64,000 nucleotides of DNA from an uncultured Nioella sp. (GTDB lineage Bacteria; Pseudomonadota; Alphaproteobacteria; Rhodobacterales; Rhodobacteraceae). The stretch spans positions 62,001 through 126,000 of the forward strand of contig CANLZL010000002.1 of NCBI GenBank assembly GCA_947495575.1, read 5' to 3'. Positions 51,984 through 60,461 of the stretch are shown one piece after another. The stretch's first letter is position 1, and each line of letters starts with the position of its first letter. A model generated the notes under the pieces. That model searched no databases. It was not told the origin of the DNA and saw nothing but the letters and a program-made list of their open reading frames with translations. The position numbers were made by a program, and so were the translations under genes.

Positions 51984-52766
51984 ATGGAATTGCCAGAGCT
52001 GCCCCCGCCGCCCCGACGCGGCTGGATTTCTTCGCTGCAAGCAAGCTTTCTGACCGGCCTGGTCGTGATCGCGCCAATTGGCCTGACCGTTTGGTTGATC
52101 TGGAGCCTTGTTGGCTGGATCGATTCCTGGGTGCTGCCCTTTATTCCCGACAGCTATAACCCCGCCCTGCTGATCCGCGAATATTTCAACATTGATGTCG
52201 ACATTCGCGGCATCGGCGTTGCGATGTTCCTGATCTTTACGATCACTGTTGGTTGGATTGCCAAGGGCCTGATCGGCAAAAGCCTGATCCGCACCTCGGA
52301 AAGCATTGTTTTGACCATCCCCGGTGTGCGGTCGATCTATTCCGGGCTGAAACAGATTACAGAAACAGTGTTGGCCCAAGGCAAATCCAGCTTTGAGAAG
52401 GCTTGTCTGGTCGAATACCCGCGTCCCGGCATATGGGCCATTGCCTTCATTTCAACCGATGCAAAGGGTGAAATCGCGGCCAGCCATGACAAGCACATGA
52501 TCTCAGTCTTTTTGCCGACCACGCCAAACCCGACCTCGGGGTTCTTACTGTTTTTGCCGCGGGACGATGTTCAGATCCTGAAAATGACTGTTGAGGATGC
52601 CGCCAAGCTCGTTATTTCCGCCGGTCTGGTTTATCCCGCAACAGGAGACAAAGATGGCGACCGGGTACCCGATGAAGCCCAGGTTCTGGAGATCGAAGGG
52701 TCGGCCCGTGAAGTTCTTGATCTTCCCGATCCGCCAGAAGAAGAGCGCCGATCTGAATCAGCCTGA
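51984..52766 (+). CDS. DUF502 membrane protein
   Basis: A 260-residue inner-membrane protein of the DUF502 family. Two hydrophobic segments (about 18-45 and 68-92: SFLTGLVVIAPIGLTVWLIW and GIGVAMFLIFTITVGWIAKG), then the family block SIVLTIPGVRSIYSGLKQIT and the cytoplasmic or periplasmic GFLLFLPRDDVQILKMTVED. It ends in a charged tail. Function unknown. It is transcribed alone and shares a bidirectional terminator (52783-52813) with the convergent YejA gene. Confidence 0.92.
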   Translation: MELPELPPPPRRGWISSLQASFLTGLVVIAPIGLTVWLIWSLVGWIDSWVLPFIPDSYNPALLIREYFNIDVDIRGIGVAMFLIFTITVGWIAKGLIGKSLIRTSESIVLTIPGVRSIYSGLKQITETVLAQGKSSFEKACLVEYPRPGIWAIAFISTDAKGEIAASHDKHMISVFLPTTPNPTSGFLLFLPRDDVQILKMTVEDAAKLVISAGLVYPATGDKDGDRVPDEAQVLEIEGSAREVLDLPDPPEEERRSESA

Positions 52767-52782
52767 CTTTCAAAGTTGAAAC

Positions 52783-52813
52783 AAAAAGGGCGGGATTCGA
52801 TCCCGCCCTTTTT
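52783..52813. terminator. Bidirectional terminator
   Basis: AAAAAGGGCGGGA (52783-52795) and TCCCGCCCTTTTT (52801-52813) form a 13-bp stem around TTCGA; it serves both convergent genes. Confidence 0.95.
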
Positions 52814-52831
52814 CGTTTGGTTTTTCCTTAA

Positions 52832-54643
52832 CTAGTTTTCTGAATACCACCAGACATCGGGCTGGAAGCCGAGCCAATCGCCATAGATTGGCAATTCATC
52901 TGGAAACTGTAGCTCACGTACATGGGCGATGCGGCTGACCGGGTTGTACCAGATCGGGATCACATAGCGTTGCGACGTCAGTACACGGTCCAGCGCGCGA
53001 ACTGCCGCCCGGTAATCTTCCTGATCGGAAGAGCTGAGCATGGCATCAACCATCCCCTCAATTGCCGGATGACAGGCCCCCATCAGGTTGCGGCTGCCTT
53101 CGGTCTCAGCCATTTCGCAGCCCCAATAGAGGTATTGTTCGTTGCCGGGGCTCAAAGATACACCGCGTTGGAAATAGGTCATGTCAAAATCGAACGCATC
53201 CGTGCGCTCGCGATATTGAGCTGAATCAATCGTGGTGATCTGGGGTGTGATCCCCAACCGTTCCAATCCAGATGTATAGGTGTTGATGATTGCCTGATTT
53301 TCGGCGGAGCCTGTCTGTAGGACGATTTCGAAGGTAAAGGGCTCACCTTCCGGTGTGGTCATCACGCCTTCTTCAACTGTGTATCCAGCCTCTTCCAGCA
53401 AAGCCATCGCAGCGCGAATGCCTGCGCGGTTCGCTTCCTGTCCGTTCGACACAGGAAACTCATAACCATCCATCGCACCCGGCAACAATTCATCCGCATA
53501 GGGTGCCAGCAACTCAGCTACGCGCCCCTCTGCGGGGCCTTCATGCATGCCAAGGAAAGAGTTCGAGAAATAAGACGTTATCCTTGGGGCCAGTCCGCCG
53601 TTTTGCGTCTGGTTGATGAACTCGTAGTTAAACGCCTGAATCATCGCCTCGCGGACGCGCCAATCCTGAAATTGATCGCGGCGGGTGTTCATCACAAAAC
53701 CGAACATCCCTGTCGGACGTTCATGCGGAATTTCCGACAGGACAATCTCACCCGATTGCACGCGGGGGAAGTTGTAGTTGGTTTCCCAATTGGCGGCGTT
53801 GGTTTCTCGGATCGTATTGATCTCACCTGCAACAAAGGCCTCAGCCATCGCTGTGCCATCGCCAAAAAATTCCAAACGGATTTCATCAATTACGTTTGTG
53901 CCCCGGCGAAACGGCAAATCGGCGCCCCAATAATCCGGGTTTCGGCGCAACGAGACGTATCGGCCCGCCACGAAATCGTCGATGACATATGGGGCTGTGC
54001 CGATTGGTATGACATCCAACCCGCTTTCCGTAAACTCATGATCTTCCCACTGGGCGCGTTGCAAAATCGGGCGCATACCCATGATCAGCATCAACTCGCG
54101 ATCAGGTTCATCTAACGTGATCCGTAGTCCGCGCTCACCCACCGGATCGATTGACGCCACACGGTTCCACGAGTTGCGATAACGCGGATGTCCCTCGGTG
54201 CCGAGGGTTTCATAGGACCAGATCACATCATCGACTGTGACCGGACTGCCATCTGAAAATCTGGCTTCCGGGCGCAGGTGGAACTCCACCCAATGCGAAT
54301 CGGGGTCGGCCTCAACCGATTCGGCCAACAGACCATATAGAGTGAAAGGTTCGTCCCAAGTTCGCCCCATAAGAGATTCATATGCCAGAAACCTCAATTG
54401 CCATGGAACGCTGCCCGCACGGATATGTGGGTTCAAGCTGTCAAAACTGCCCACTTCACCGGTAATGATGACGCCGCCGGTTGGCGCATCAGGGTTGGCA
54501 TAGGGCAAGTGAGTGAAGTCAGCAGGCAGCGCAGGCTCACCATACATAGCGATTCCGTGGGCAGGCTGCGCAACCGCTTGGGTTGAGAGAATCGCCCAGA
54601 CCCCCAAAACCGATGCTGCGCGCGTGAAACAATTTCTGCTCAT
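52832..54643 (-). CDS. Peptide/microcin C-type ABC transporter substrate-binding protein (YejA-like, family 5)
   Basis: Periplasmic receptor, 603 residues from ATG 54643 (GGAGG site upstream). Signal peptide ends near TQAVA/QPAHG. The mature start HGIAMYGEPALPADFTHLPY and PDAPTGGVIITGEVGSFDSL is typical of YejA. Family-5 features follow: WVEFHLRPEARFSDGSPVTV, DDVIWSYETLGTEG and PTGMFGFVMNTRRDQFQDWR. No permease or ATPase gene is next to it, so it is an orphan receptor in the window. Ligand is probably a peptide or similar compound. Confidence 0.9.
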   Translation of the reverse strand: MSRNCFTRAASVLGVWAILSTQAVAQPAHGIAMYGEPALPADFTHLPYANPDAPTGGVIITGEVGSFDSLNPHIRAGSVPWQLRFLAYESLMGRTWDEPFTLYGLLAESVEADPDSHWVEFHLRPEARFSDGSPVTVDDVIWSYETLGTEGHPRYRNSWNRVASIDPVGERGLRITLDEPDRELMLIMGMRPILQRAQWEDHEFTESGLDVIPIGTAPYVIDDFVAGRYVSLRRNPDYWGADLPFRRGTNVIDEIRLEFFGDGTAMAEAFVAGEINTIRETNAANWETNYNFPRVQSGEIVLSEIPHERPTGMFGFVMNTRRDQFQDWRVREAMIQAFNYEFINQTQNGGLAPRITSYFSNSFLGMHEGPAEGRVAELLAPYADELLPGAMDGYEFPVSNGQEANRAGIRAAMALLEEAGYTVEEGVMTTPEGEPFTFEIVLQTGSAENQAIINTYTSGLERLGITPQITTIDSAQYRERTDAFDFDMTYFQRGVSLSPGNEQYLYWGCEMAETEGSRNLMGACHPAIEGMVDAMLSSSDQEDYRAAVRALDRVLTSQRYVIPIWYNPVSRIAHVRELQFPDELPIYGDWLGFQPDVWWYSEN

Positions 54644-54745
54644 TTGTGGACAATCCTCCAAGGGCCTTGTTTGCTTTGGTCTAACGCTACTCGGCCCTGC
54701 CCCCGGTTTCAAACTTTTCGATTGGACAGGAGCCAAGGGATTGCT

Positions 54746-54751
54746 TATAAA
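54746..54751 (+). promoter_or_regulatory. Possible -10 element of a small RNA gene
   Basis: TATAAA at 54746-54751 with TTGGAC ending about 17-18 bp upstream (near 54723). Transcription would begin near 54757, ahead of two hairpins. Confidence 0.35.
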
Positions 54752-54756
54752 GGGGT

Positions 54757-54833
54757 TACTGCTCGATAGGTTTCTTGCCTGTATGAAACCTGCCTCAATA
54801 ACTTAACGCCGGCTTCGTGCCGGCGTTTTTTTT
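54757..54833 (+). ncRNA. Candidate small RNA, about 77 nt
   Basis: Hairpin AGGTTTC (54768-54774)/GAAACCT (54785-54791) with loop TTGCCTGTAT, a single-stranded link, and a terminator CGCCGGC (54807-54813)/GCCGGCG (54819-54825) with eight Ts. No protein gene ends just upstream on this strand, so the terminator needs another transcript. It sits between the YejA promoter region and bdhA. Confidence 0.5.
54807..54833 (+). terminator. Intrinsic terminator with T8 tail
   Basis: Seven-bp GC stem, TTCGT loop, T8 at 54826-54833. It has no coding gene in front on the plus strand. Confidence 0.9.
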
Positions 54834-54949
54834 GTGCCGCAGTTGCCAATGATAAGATTGTGAGCAATGTGACCGCGTTCCCTCTGTCCATGCTGCAATA
54901 GCAGCATTAAGGTCGCCCGCAACATGTATTCGGGTTCAAGGAGAGCATC

Positions 54950-55735
54950 ATGGCCATCACCATGTCGCTAGAAGGCAAAACTGCAATTATTACCGGTTCC
55001 AATTCCGGCATTGGCTTTGGGCTTGCCCAGGAACTGGCCCGTGGCGGGGCCAATGTGGTCCTGAACTCATTTACCGATACCGAGGAAGATCACGCGCTGG
55101 CTGCAGGAATCGCAAAAGAATATGGCGTCGACGCGCAATACATCCAGGCCGATATGTCCAAAGGTGACCAGTGCCGAATGTTGATCGAAAAAGCGCCAGC
55201 CTGCGATATTCTGGTTAACAATGCAGGCATCCAGCATGTTTCGCCGATTGATAAGTTTCCAGTCGATAAATGGGACGCCATTATCGCAATCAATATGAAC
55301 TCAACTTTCCACACGATGGCCGCTGCCCTGCCACGGATGCGCGAGGCCGGTTGGGGCCGCGTGATCAACATTGCATCCGCCCATGGTCTGCGCGCCTCTC
55401 CTTACAAGGCAGCTTATATTGCGGCAAAACATGGGGTTGTCGGCATGACAAAATCCGTTGCGCTGGAAACTGCGGAAGAGCCGATTACAGTAAACGCGAT
55501 CTGCCCGGGCTATGTTTTGACACCGATTATTGAAAAACAAATCCCGGACACGATGAAAGAATATGGCATGGATCGCGATACGGTGCTGCGAGAGGTTATT
55601 TTGGTCAAACACCCGTCAAAGCAATTCGCAACTATCGAAGAACTTGGCGGGATCGTCATGATGTTGTGTTCTGATCATTCAAAACAAATCACTGGCACCA
55701 CGATCAGTGCTGATGGCGGCTGGACTGCTGCCTAA
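54950..55735 (+). CDS. bdhA: 3-hydroxybutyrate dehydrogenase
   Basis: Short-chain dehydrogenase interconverting 3-hydroxybutyrate and acetoacetate with NAD+, in polyhydroxybutyrate/ketone metabolism. 261 residues: TGSNSGIGFGLAQ cofactor loop at 15-27, NNAGIQHVSPI, catalytic Ser in NIASAHGLRASPYK, YxxxK in AYIAAKHGVVG, and the family-typical NAICPGYVLTPIIEKQIPD. AAGGAGAG precedes the ATG. Likely a single-gene unit; an imperfect hairpin with a T-run follows at 55742-55803. Confidence 0.93.
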   Translation: MAITMSLEGKTAIITGSNSGIGFGLAQELARGGANVVLNSFTDTEEDHALAAGIAKEYGVDAQYIQADMSKGDQCRMLIEKAPACDILVNNAGIQHVSPIDKFPVDKWDAIIAINMNSTFHTMAAALPRMREAGWGRVINIASAHGLRASPYKAAYIAAKHGVVGMTKSVALETAEEPITVNAICPGYVLTPIIEKQIPDTMKEYGMDRDTVLREVILVKHPSKQFATIEELGGIVMMLCSDHSKQITGTTISADGGWTAA

Positions 55736-55849
55736 AACATCGGGGCGCGGGTACGCCAACCCCTGTCATCAGGGTTAACGCGCCCGCCCCCAACTCTGTT
55801 TTTCAAATATCCTCGCCAGTGGTTTTTTAGGCCCGGAACAGGTCCCGAA

Positions 55850-56887
55850 ATGAGCGCTAAATCGAAACGGATTAACCTTGCGCTGCAAGGCGGCGGTGCT
55901 CACGGCGCATTTACCTGGGGTGTTTTGGATCGTTTGTTACAAGAACCTGCGATTGAAATTGCAGGTATTTCCGGTACCTCTGCAGGCGCCCTTAACGGGG
56001 CGGCTGTCAAAGCGGGCCTCAGCCAAGGCAGTCGTGACCTCGCTCGCGATAACCTCGCCTGGCTATGGGAACAGATGGGGGCCATCACGGATGAGAGTTT
56101 TTCTCATTGGCTGAACCTGACATCGCCCTTTGCCATTTCGAATATGATCGAAAACTCATTGCCCTTTGCGATGTCCGATGCGTTTTCCCGCGTCGTTAGC
56201 CCTTATGCCTACGGGCCATTTTACTCTAACCCGCTGAAACCGGTTGTCGAAAAGTTCAAATTTGACCGCATCTGCTGTGTAGATGGCCCGCAATTTCATA
56301 TCTGTGCCACCAACGTGCGCAGCGGCAAGATCCGGGTGTTCACAGAGCATGAGATTACAACCGATGCGATCCTCGCATCTGCCTGCTTACCGACGCTGTT
56401 TCAGGCGGTTGAAATTCCCGACCCAAAAACCGGAGCGCAGGAATCTTATTGGGACGGTGGCTATACCGGCAACCCGGCGCTTTTCCCGCTGTTCGCGCCT
56501 GAATTACCGGCTGACATTTTGATCGTGAACATCAATCCGCTCTATCGGCATGAGCTTCCACGTACAGCGCGTGCGATTCAGAACAGGATCAACGAAATCA
56601 GTTTCAACTCGTCTCTTTTCAGAGAACTTCGTGCAATTGCCTTTGTAAAACGCCTGCTCAAGGAGGGCGCATTATCGCCCGGAAGCATGAAGGACGTTTT
56701 GGTCCACATGGTGTCGGATGATGATCTGATGCAACAATTGTCAGTGGCCACCAAGATCGTGCCCGTCCCTCAGGTTCTACATCAATTGCGCCAAGCGGGT
56801 GAGCGGGCCTGCGCATCATTTATCGCGCAGCATGGTGATGAAATCGGAAAGTCCGGCAGCGTCAATCTAACCGAAATGTTTGAGTAG
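55850..56887 (+). CDS. Patatin-like phospholipase
   Basis: Serine hydrolase with a Ser-Asp dyad, 345 residues. Oxyanion loop GGGAHGAF at 14-21, nucleophile elbow GISGTSAGALNG (S44) and the catalytic Asp in YWDGGYTGNPAL near 202. No signal peptide, so cytoplasmic or membrane-associated. Such proteins hydrolyse lipids or are effectors of unknown role; in PHB-containing bacteria some are thought to be lipid-body or PHB associated. It follows bdhA with 114 bp between them. Confidence 0.92.
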   Translation: MSAKSKRINLALQGGGAHGAFTWGVLDRLLQEPAIEIAGISGTSAGALNGAAVKAGLSQGSRDLARDNLAWLWEQMGAITDESFSHWLNLTSPFAISNMIENSLPFAMSDAFSRVVSPYAYGPFYSNPLKPVVEKFKFDRICCVDGPQFHICATNVRSGKIRVFTEHEITTDAILASACLPTLFQAVEIPDPKTGAQESYWDGGYTGNPALFPLFAPELPADILIVNINPLYRHELPRTARAIQNRINEISFNSSLFRELRAIAFVKRLLKEGALSPGSMKDVLVHMVSDDDLMQQLSVATKIVPVPQVLHQLRQAGERACASFIAQHGDEIGKSGSVNLTEMFE

Positions 56888-57006
56888 ACGCATTTGGATC
56901 AATCTCTCTGGCCAAGGCATGTGCAAACAGCCTATATCGCGCCGACAGAGACCATTTTCGAAATATGTAGAAGCACTCAGTGCGCTAACTCCCGATGAGG
57001 CAGGCC

Positions 57007-57657
57007 ATGAATTCAAACCGACTACTTGCTGAAGGGATCGGAACGGCCTTTTTGCTGATCGGGGTTGTCGGCTCGGGAATAATGGGCGCAGCGCTTGCCG
57101 ATGGCAACACGGCCGTCGCCCTTTTGGCCAACGCAATCGCGACCGGGTGTATTCTATATGTGATCATCACCACGCTTGCCCCCGTTTCCGGCGCGCATTT
57201 TAATCCGGCGGTGACCCTGGCCTTCGCCATCAGGGGGGAACACCCATGGAATGAGGTTCTGCCGTACGTTGCAGTCCAAATCGTCGGAGGCATCTTGGGC
57301 GTCTGGGCCACGCATGTCATGTTCGATCTGCCTGTCCTGCAAAGCTCAACCACCATGCACCGAACCGGACTTGCCCAATGGTCATCCGAGATCATTGCCA
57401 CATTCGGCCTGCTCTTCGTGATTTTTGGGGGCGTGAAACATAAACCCGATGCCGTGCCGCCATTGGTGGCGCTTTACATAACGGGTGCGTATTGGTTCAC
57501 GTCATCGACCAGTTTCGCAAACCCGGCCGTGACAATCGCGCGTGGGTTTTCGGATACATTTGCAGGCATTTATCCCGGCCATATCCCGGCGTTTATCGGC
57601 ATGCAGCTTGTGGGTGTTGGCGCGGCCCATTTAATCCTGACACGGCTCTACCGTTAA
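57007..57657 (+). CDS. Aquaporin family (MIP) channel
   Basis: Six-helix water or small-solute channel, about 216 residues from ATG 57007 (57 bp past the last ATG candidate 56995, which is also possible). Both NPA boxes are intact: GAHFNPAVT near 63-71 and SFANPAVTIARGF near 178-190. The Arg after the second NPA box (TIARG) belongs to the selectivity filter. Its stop overlaps the stop of the convergent XRE-cupin gene. Whether it conducts water, glycerol or a metalloid cannot be told. Confidence 0.93.
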   Translation: MNSNRLLAEGIGTAFLLIGVVGSGIMGAALADGNTAVALLANAIATGCILYVIITTLAPVSGAHFNPAVTLAFAIRGEHPWNEVLPYVAVQIVGGILGVWATHVMFDLPVLQSSTTMHRTGLAQWSSEIIATFGLLFVIFGGVKHKPDAVPPLVALYITGAYWFTSSTSFANPAVTIARGFSDTFAGIYPGHIPAFIGMQLVGVGAAHLILTRLYR

Positions 57658-58274
57658 AGGCTGGTCACCCAAAGGATCGTGGCATCCTCGGCACTGATGG
57701 AAATCACGTTATGGCCCATAGCGGCATCGTAATACGCACTGTCGCCGCGGCGCATATCTACTGGGGCGTAGAACTCTGTAAACAAGCGGATTTCACCAGT
57801 AAGGACATACAGAAATTCTTCGCCGTCATGCCGAACCCAACCGTCAAATTCTTCCAATGTGCGGGCACGAACGCGGGCCCGGTAGGGCAGCATTGATTTC
57901 TGTGTCAGGGTGTTGGCCAGCATATCATGTTCGTAGGTCGCGGTCGGATGCGGTTCGCCATCATCTGACTTTGTCACTGCAAGACGGCCATTCACCTGCG
58001 GATTAGATGTCGGTGTAAAAAGCTGCGGTACTGAGATTTCCAGCCCCTCGGCCAGTTTCTTCAACGCCTCATAGGTCGGTGACATCTGTCCGTTTTCGAT
58101 CTTGGATAAGGTCGACCGCGCCAGACCGGCTTTCTTCGCGGCCTGTTCCAGCGTCCAGTCATGGCTTTTTCGCAATTCGCGCACCCGTCGACCAAGATCA
58201 ACCGGAAGGGGCTTGTCATTGCTGCCACTTTCGCGCGCAAGCTTGATGAGGCTGGGTTCGTCACTCTTGTCCAT
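57654..58274 (-). CDS. XRE-cupin transcriptional regulator
   Basis: A 206-residue regulator: HTH about 28-85 (LGRRVRELRKSHDWTLEQAA, KAGLARSTLSKIENGQMSP) and a C-terminal cupin ligand domain about 120-200 (HDGEEFLYVLTGEIRLF, GHNVISISAEDATI). Cupin-XRE regulators often respond to a small metabolite. It is divergent from the acyl-CoA-ligase/DsbA-like/MFS operon by 64 bp, the likely target, and convergent with the aquaporin gene. Confidence 0.92.
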   Translation of the reverse strand: MDKSDEPSLIKLARESGSNDKPLPVDLGRRVRELRKSHDWTLEQAAKKAGLARSTLSKIENGQMSPTYEALKKLAEGLEISVPQLFTPTSNPQVNGRLAVTKSDDGEPHPTATYEHDMLANTLTQKSMLPYRARVRARTLEEFDGWVRHDGEEFLYVLTGEIRLFTEFYAPVDMRRGDSAYYDAAMGHNVISISAEDATILWVTSL

Positions 58275-58338
58275 GACAGCGATGTAACGTCAGGGTGACC
58301 GGCTTGCAACTCTGACAATTCGCCCCTAGGCCCATGAC

Positions 58339-59820
58339 ATGACCCAATTTCGAGACTGTCCTGCCCCGTTTAACCTTGCGCAATATGTGTTGCGGCATGC
58401 AAATCGTCTGCCAGATAAAGTTGCGCTGGCTGTTCTAGGGCAAAGTCGCGCGGAAAGATGGAATTACGCACGATTGGAAGCTGCCGTCTGCGGAACTGCC
58501 ACAGGACTGCTGGAAGCAGGGGCGCGGTCCGGTGACCGGATATTAATGAGAATTGGCAATACTGCCGAATTCCCGATCGCATTTTTGGGCGCAATTGCCG
58601 CCGGGCTGGTTCCCGTACCAACATCTGCTCAACTGACTGCCGCCGAAATCACACCGCTTGCAAAGAAAATCGCACCGAAACTCATCTTGGCCGGACCGGG
58701 AATTGCCCTTCCAGAGGGATCCGACTGCCCGGTTGTAACCGAGGTTGCCACTTTGGCGAACAACCCACCAGCTGACTATGTCTTGGGTGATCCCAATCGT
58801 CTTGCCTATTTGGTGTTTACATCTGGCACCTCAGGGCGCCCCCGCGCGGTCGCTCATGCCCACCGCGTGATCTGGGCAAGGCGGATGATGTGGAATGGTT
58901 GGTATGGCCTAGGTGAGTCGGATCGCTTGTTGCATGCAGGCGCGTTTAACTGGACCTTTACACTTGGCACCGGCCTATTAGATCCTTGGTCAGTTGGGGC
59001 GACGGCGCTTATCCCTGCCGAAGGGGTTGAGGCCCGTACATTGCCCTTATTGCTCAAACGTCATGACGCAACCATCTTTGCGGCCGCCCCCGGGATTTAC
59101 CGACAAATCCTCAAACACCCAATGCTATCCATGCCAAAGTTGCGCCATGCGCTGTCCGCCGGGGAAAAACTGCCTGACCCCATCAGGCTGGCATGGGAGA
59201 GCGCAACCGCCACCACCATCCATGAGGCGCTCGGCATGTCGGAATGCTCGACTTTCTTGTCAGGATCACCCGACCGCCCTGCCCCAGAGCATACCCTTGG
59301 ATTTGCGCAACCTGGCAGAATCATTGCTGTCGTTGATGAAGAAAATCAGCAGGTTCCAGACGGAACCACGGGCCATCTGGCCATTCATCACAGCGATCCC
59401 GGCCTGATGCTGGGCTACCTTGAAGACGGCGGGTTTGACCTGCCGCTTTCAGGCGATTGGTTTGTCTCTGGTGATATGGTCCATCGGGACAAGGATGGTG
59501 CCTTTCACTATCATGGGCGCGCTGATGACATGCTGAACGCCGGTGGCTTTCGTGTCAGCCCACAAGAAATCGAGCGTGCATTCGTCCCATTTGCGGGCGA
59601 TTGCGCCGCAGTTCAAATCGAAATCAAACCAGGCACATTTATCATCGCACTGGCCCATTGTAGCGAAATCGCAGAGGCAGACCTGCGCGAACACGCAGAA
59701 ACTTGCCTTGCACAATACAAACAACCAAGGCTCTATGCCCGCCTTGCCGAGTTGCCCCGTGGTGGCAACGGTAAACTCAACCGTAAGGCCGTTATTTCCG
59801 CGCTGAAGGAGGCGTCATGA
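58339..59820 (+). CDS. Acyl-CoA synthetase / AMP-forming ligase
   Basis: Adenylate-forming enzyme activating a carboxylic acid to its CoA thioester, 493 residues. Motifs: P-loop YLVFTSGTSGRPRAVAHAHR, GMSECSTFLSG, the hinge Asp in SGDMVHRDKDGAFHYHGRAD, DDMLNAGGFRVSPQEIE, and the catalytic Lys in RGGNGKLNRKAV. Substrate may be aromatic or short/medium chain. Stop overlaps the next start as ATGA; first of three coupled genes. Confidence 0.9.
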   Translation: MTQFRDCPAPFNLAQYVLRHANRLPDKVALAVLGQSRAERWNYARLEAAVCGTATGLLEAGARSGDRILMRIGNTAEFPIAFLGAIAAGLVPVPTSAQLTAAEITPLAKKIAPKLILAGPGIALPEGSDCPVVTEVATLANNPPADYVLGDPNRLAYLVFTSGTSGRPRAVAHAHRVIWARRMMWNGWYGLGESDRLLHAGAFNWTFTLGTGLLDPWSVGATALIPAEGVEARTLPLLLKRHDATIFAAAPGIYRQILKHPMLSMPKLRHALSAGEKLPDPIRLAWESATATTIHEALGMSECSTFLSGSPDRPAPEHTLGFAQPGRIIAVVDEENQQVPDGTTGHLAIHHSDPGLMLGYLEDGGFDLPLSGDWFVSGDMVHRDKDGAFHYHGRADDMLNAGGFRVSPQEIERAFVPFAGDCAAVQIEIKPGTFIIALAHCSEIAEADLREHAETCLAQYKQPRLYARLAELPRGGNGKLNRKAVISALKEAS

Positions 59821-60461
59821 TCAAGCTCGATATTCTATCCGATCCGATTTGCCCCTGGTGCTATATTGGCAAAGCCAATCTTGACCGCGCATTGGAGGCT
59901 GCTGGCGATCATCCCTTTGCAATTGAATGGCACCCGTTTCAGCTGAACCCGGATATGCCCGCTGGTGGGATGGATCGTCGCGAATATCTGGAAACAAAAT
60001 TTGGTGGCAAGGAAGGCGCCGTGCGCGCCTATGCCCCTGTTGTCGAACATGCCGAAAAGGCTGGGTTAACCATCAATTTCGACGCTATTCAGACCACGCC
60101 CAACACCTTGAATGCACATCGCCTGATTCATTGGGCCGGGATCGAACAGCGCCAGACGCCGGTGGTGGCAGCGTTGTTCAAAGCCTATTTCGTTGAAGGC
60201 CGCGACATTGGCGACAACGCCACTTTGATCGAAATCGCGGATTCTGTTGGAATGGACGCGGATGTCGTCTCTGAACTGCTGAAAGGCAATGCCGATGCAG
60301 AGGATATCCGAGCACGCGACGCCCATTCGCGTCAGCGCGGTGTTACCGGCGTTCCGGCTTTTGTGATTGCAAATCAACATGTTCTTAGCGGTGCACAACC
60401 GCCTGAGCTTTGGGGAAATGTCATAGAAGACATCAATAACCAGTTGAAAGACCAGGAATGA
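59817..60461 (+). CDS. DsbA-family oxidoreductase (FrnE/2-hydroxychromene-2-carboxylate isomerase-like)
   Basis: Cytoplasmic thioredoxin-fold protein, 214 residues. The active site SDPICPWCYIGKANLDRALE has a CPWC pair near residues 13-16, then EWHPFQLNPDMPAGGMDRRE, a PNTLNAHRLIHWA helix and GVTGVPAFVIANQHVLSGAQ, the cis-Pro loop. No signal peptide, so unlike periplasmic DsbA. Such proteins act as disulfide isomerases or glutathione-dependent isomerases. Overlaps both neighbours by four bases, so all three genes are co-translated. Confidence 0.92.
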   Translation: MIKLDILSDPICPWCYIGKANLDRALEAAGDHPFAIEWHPFQLNPDMPAGGMDRREYLETKFGGKEGAVRAYAPVVEHAEKAGLTINFDAIQTTPNTLNAHRLIHWAGIEQRQTPVVAALFKAYFVEGRDIGDNATLIEIADSVGMDADVVSELLKGNADAEDIRARDAHSRQRGVTGVPAFVIANQHVLSGAQPPELWGNVIEDINNQLKDQE

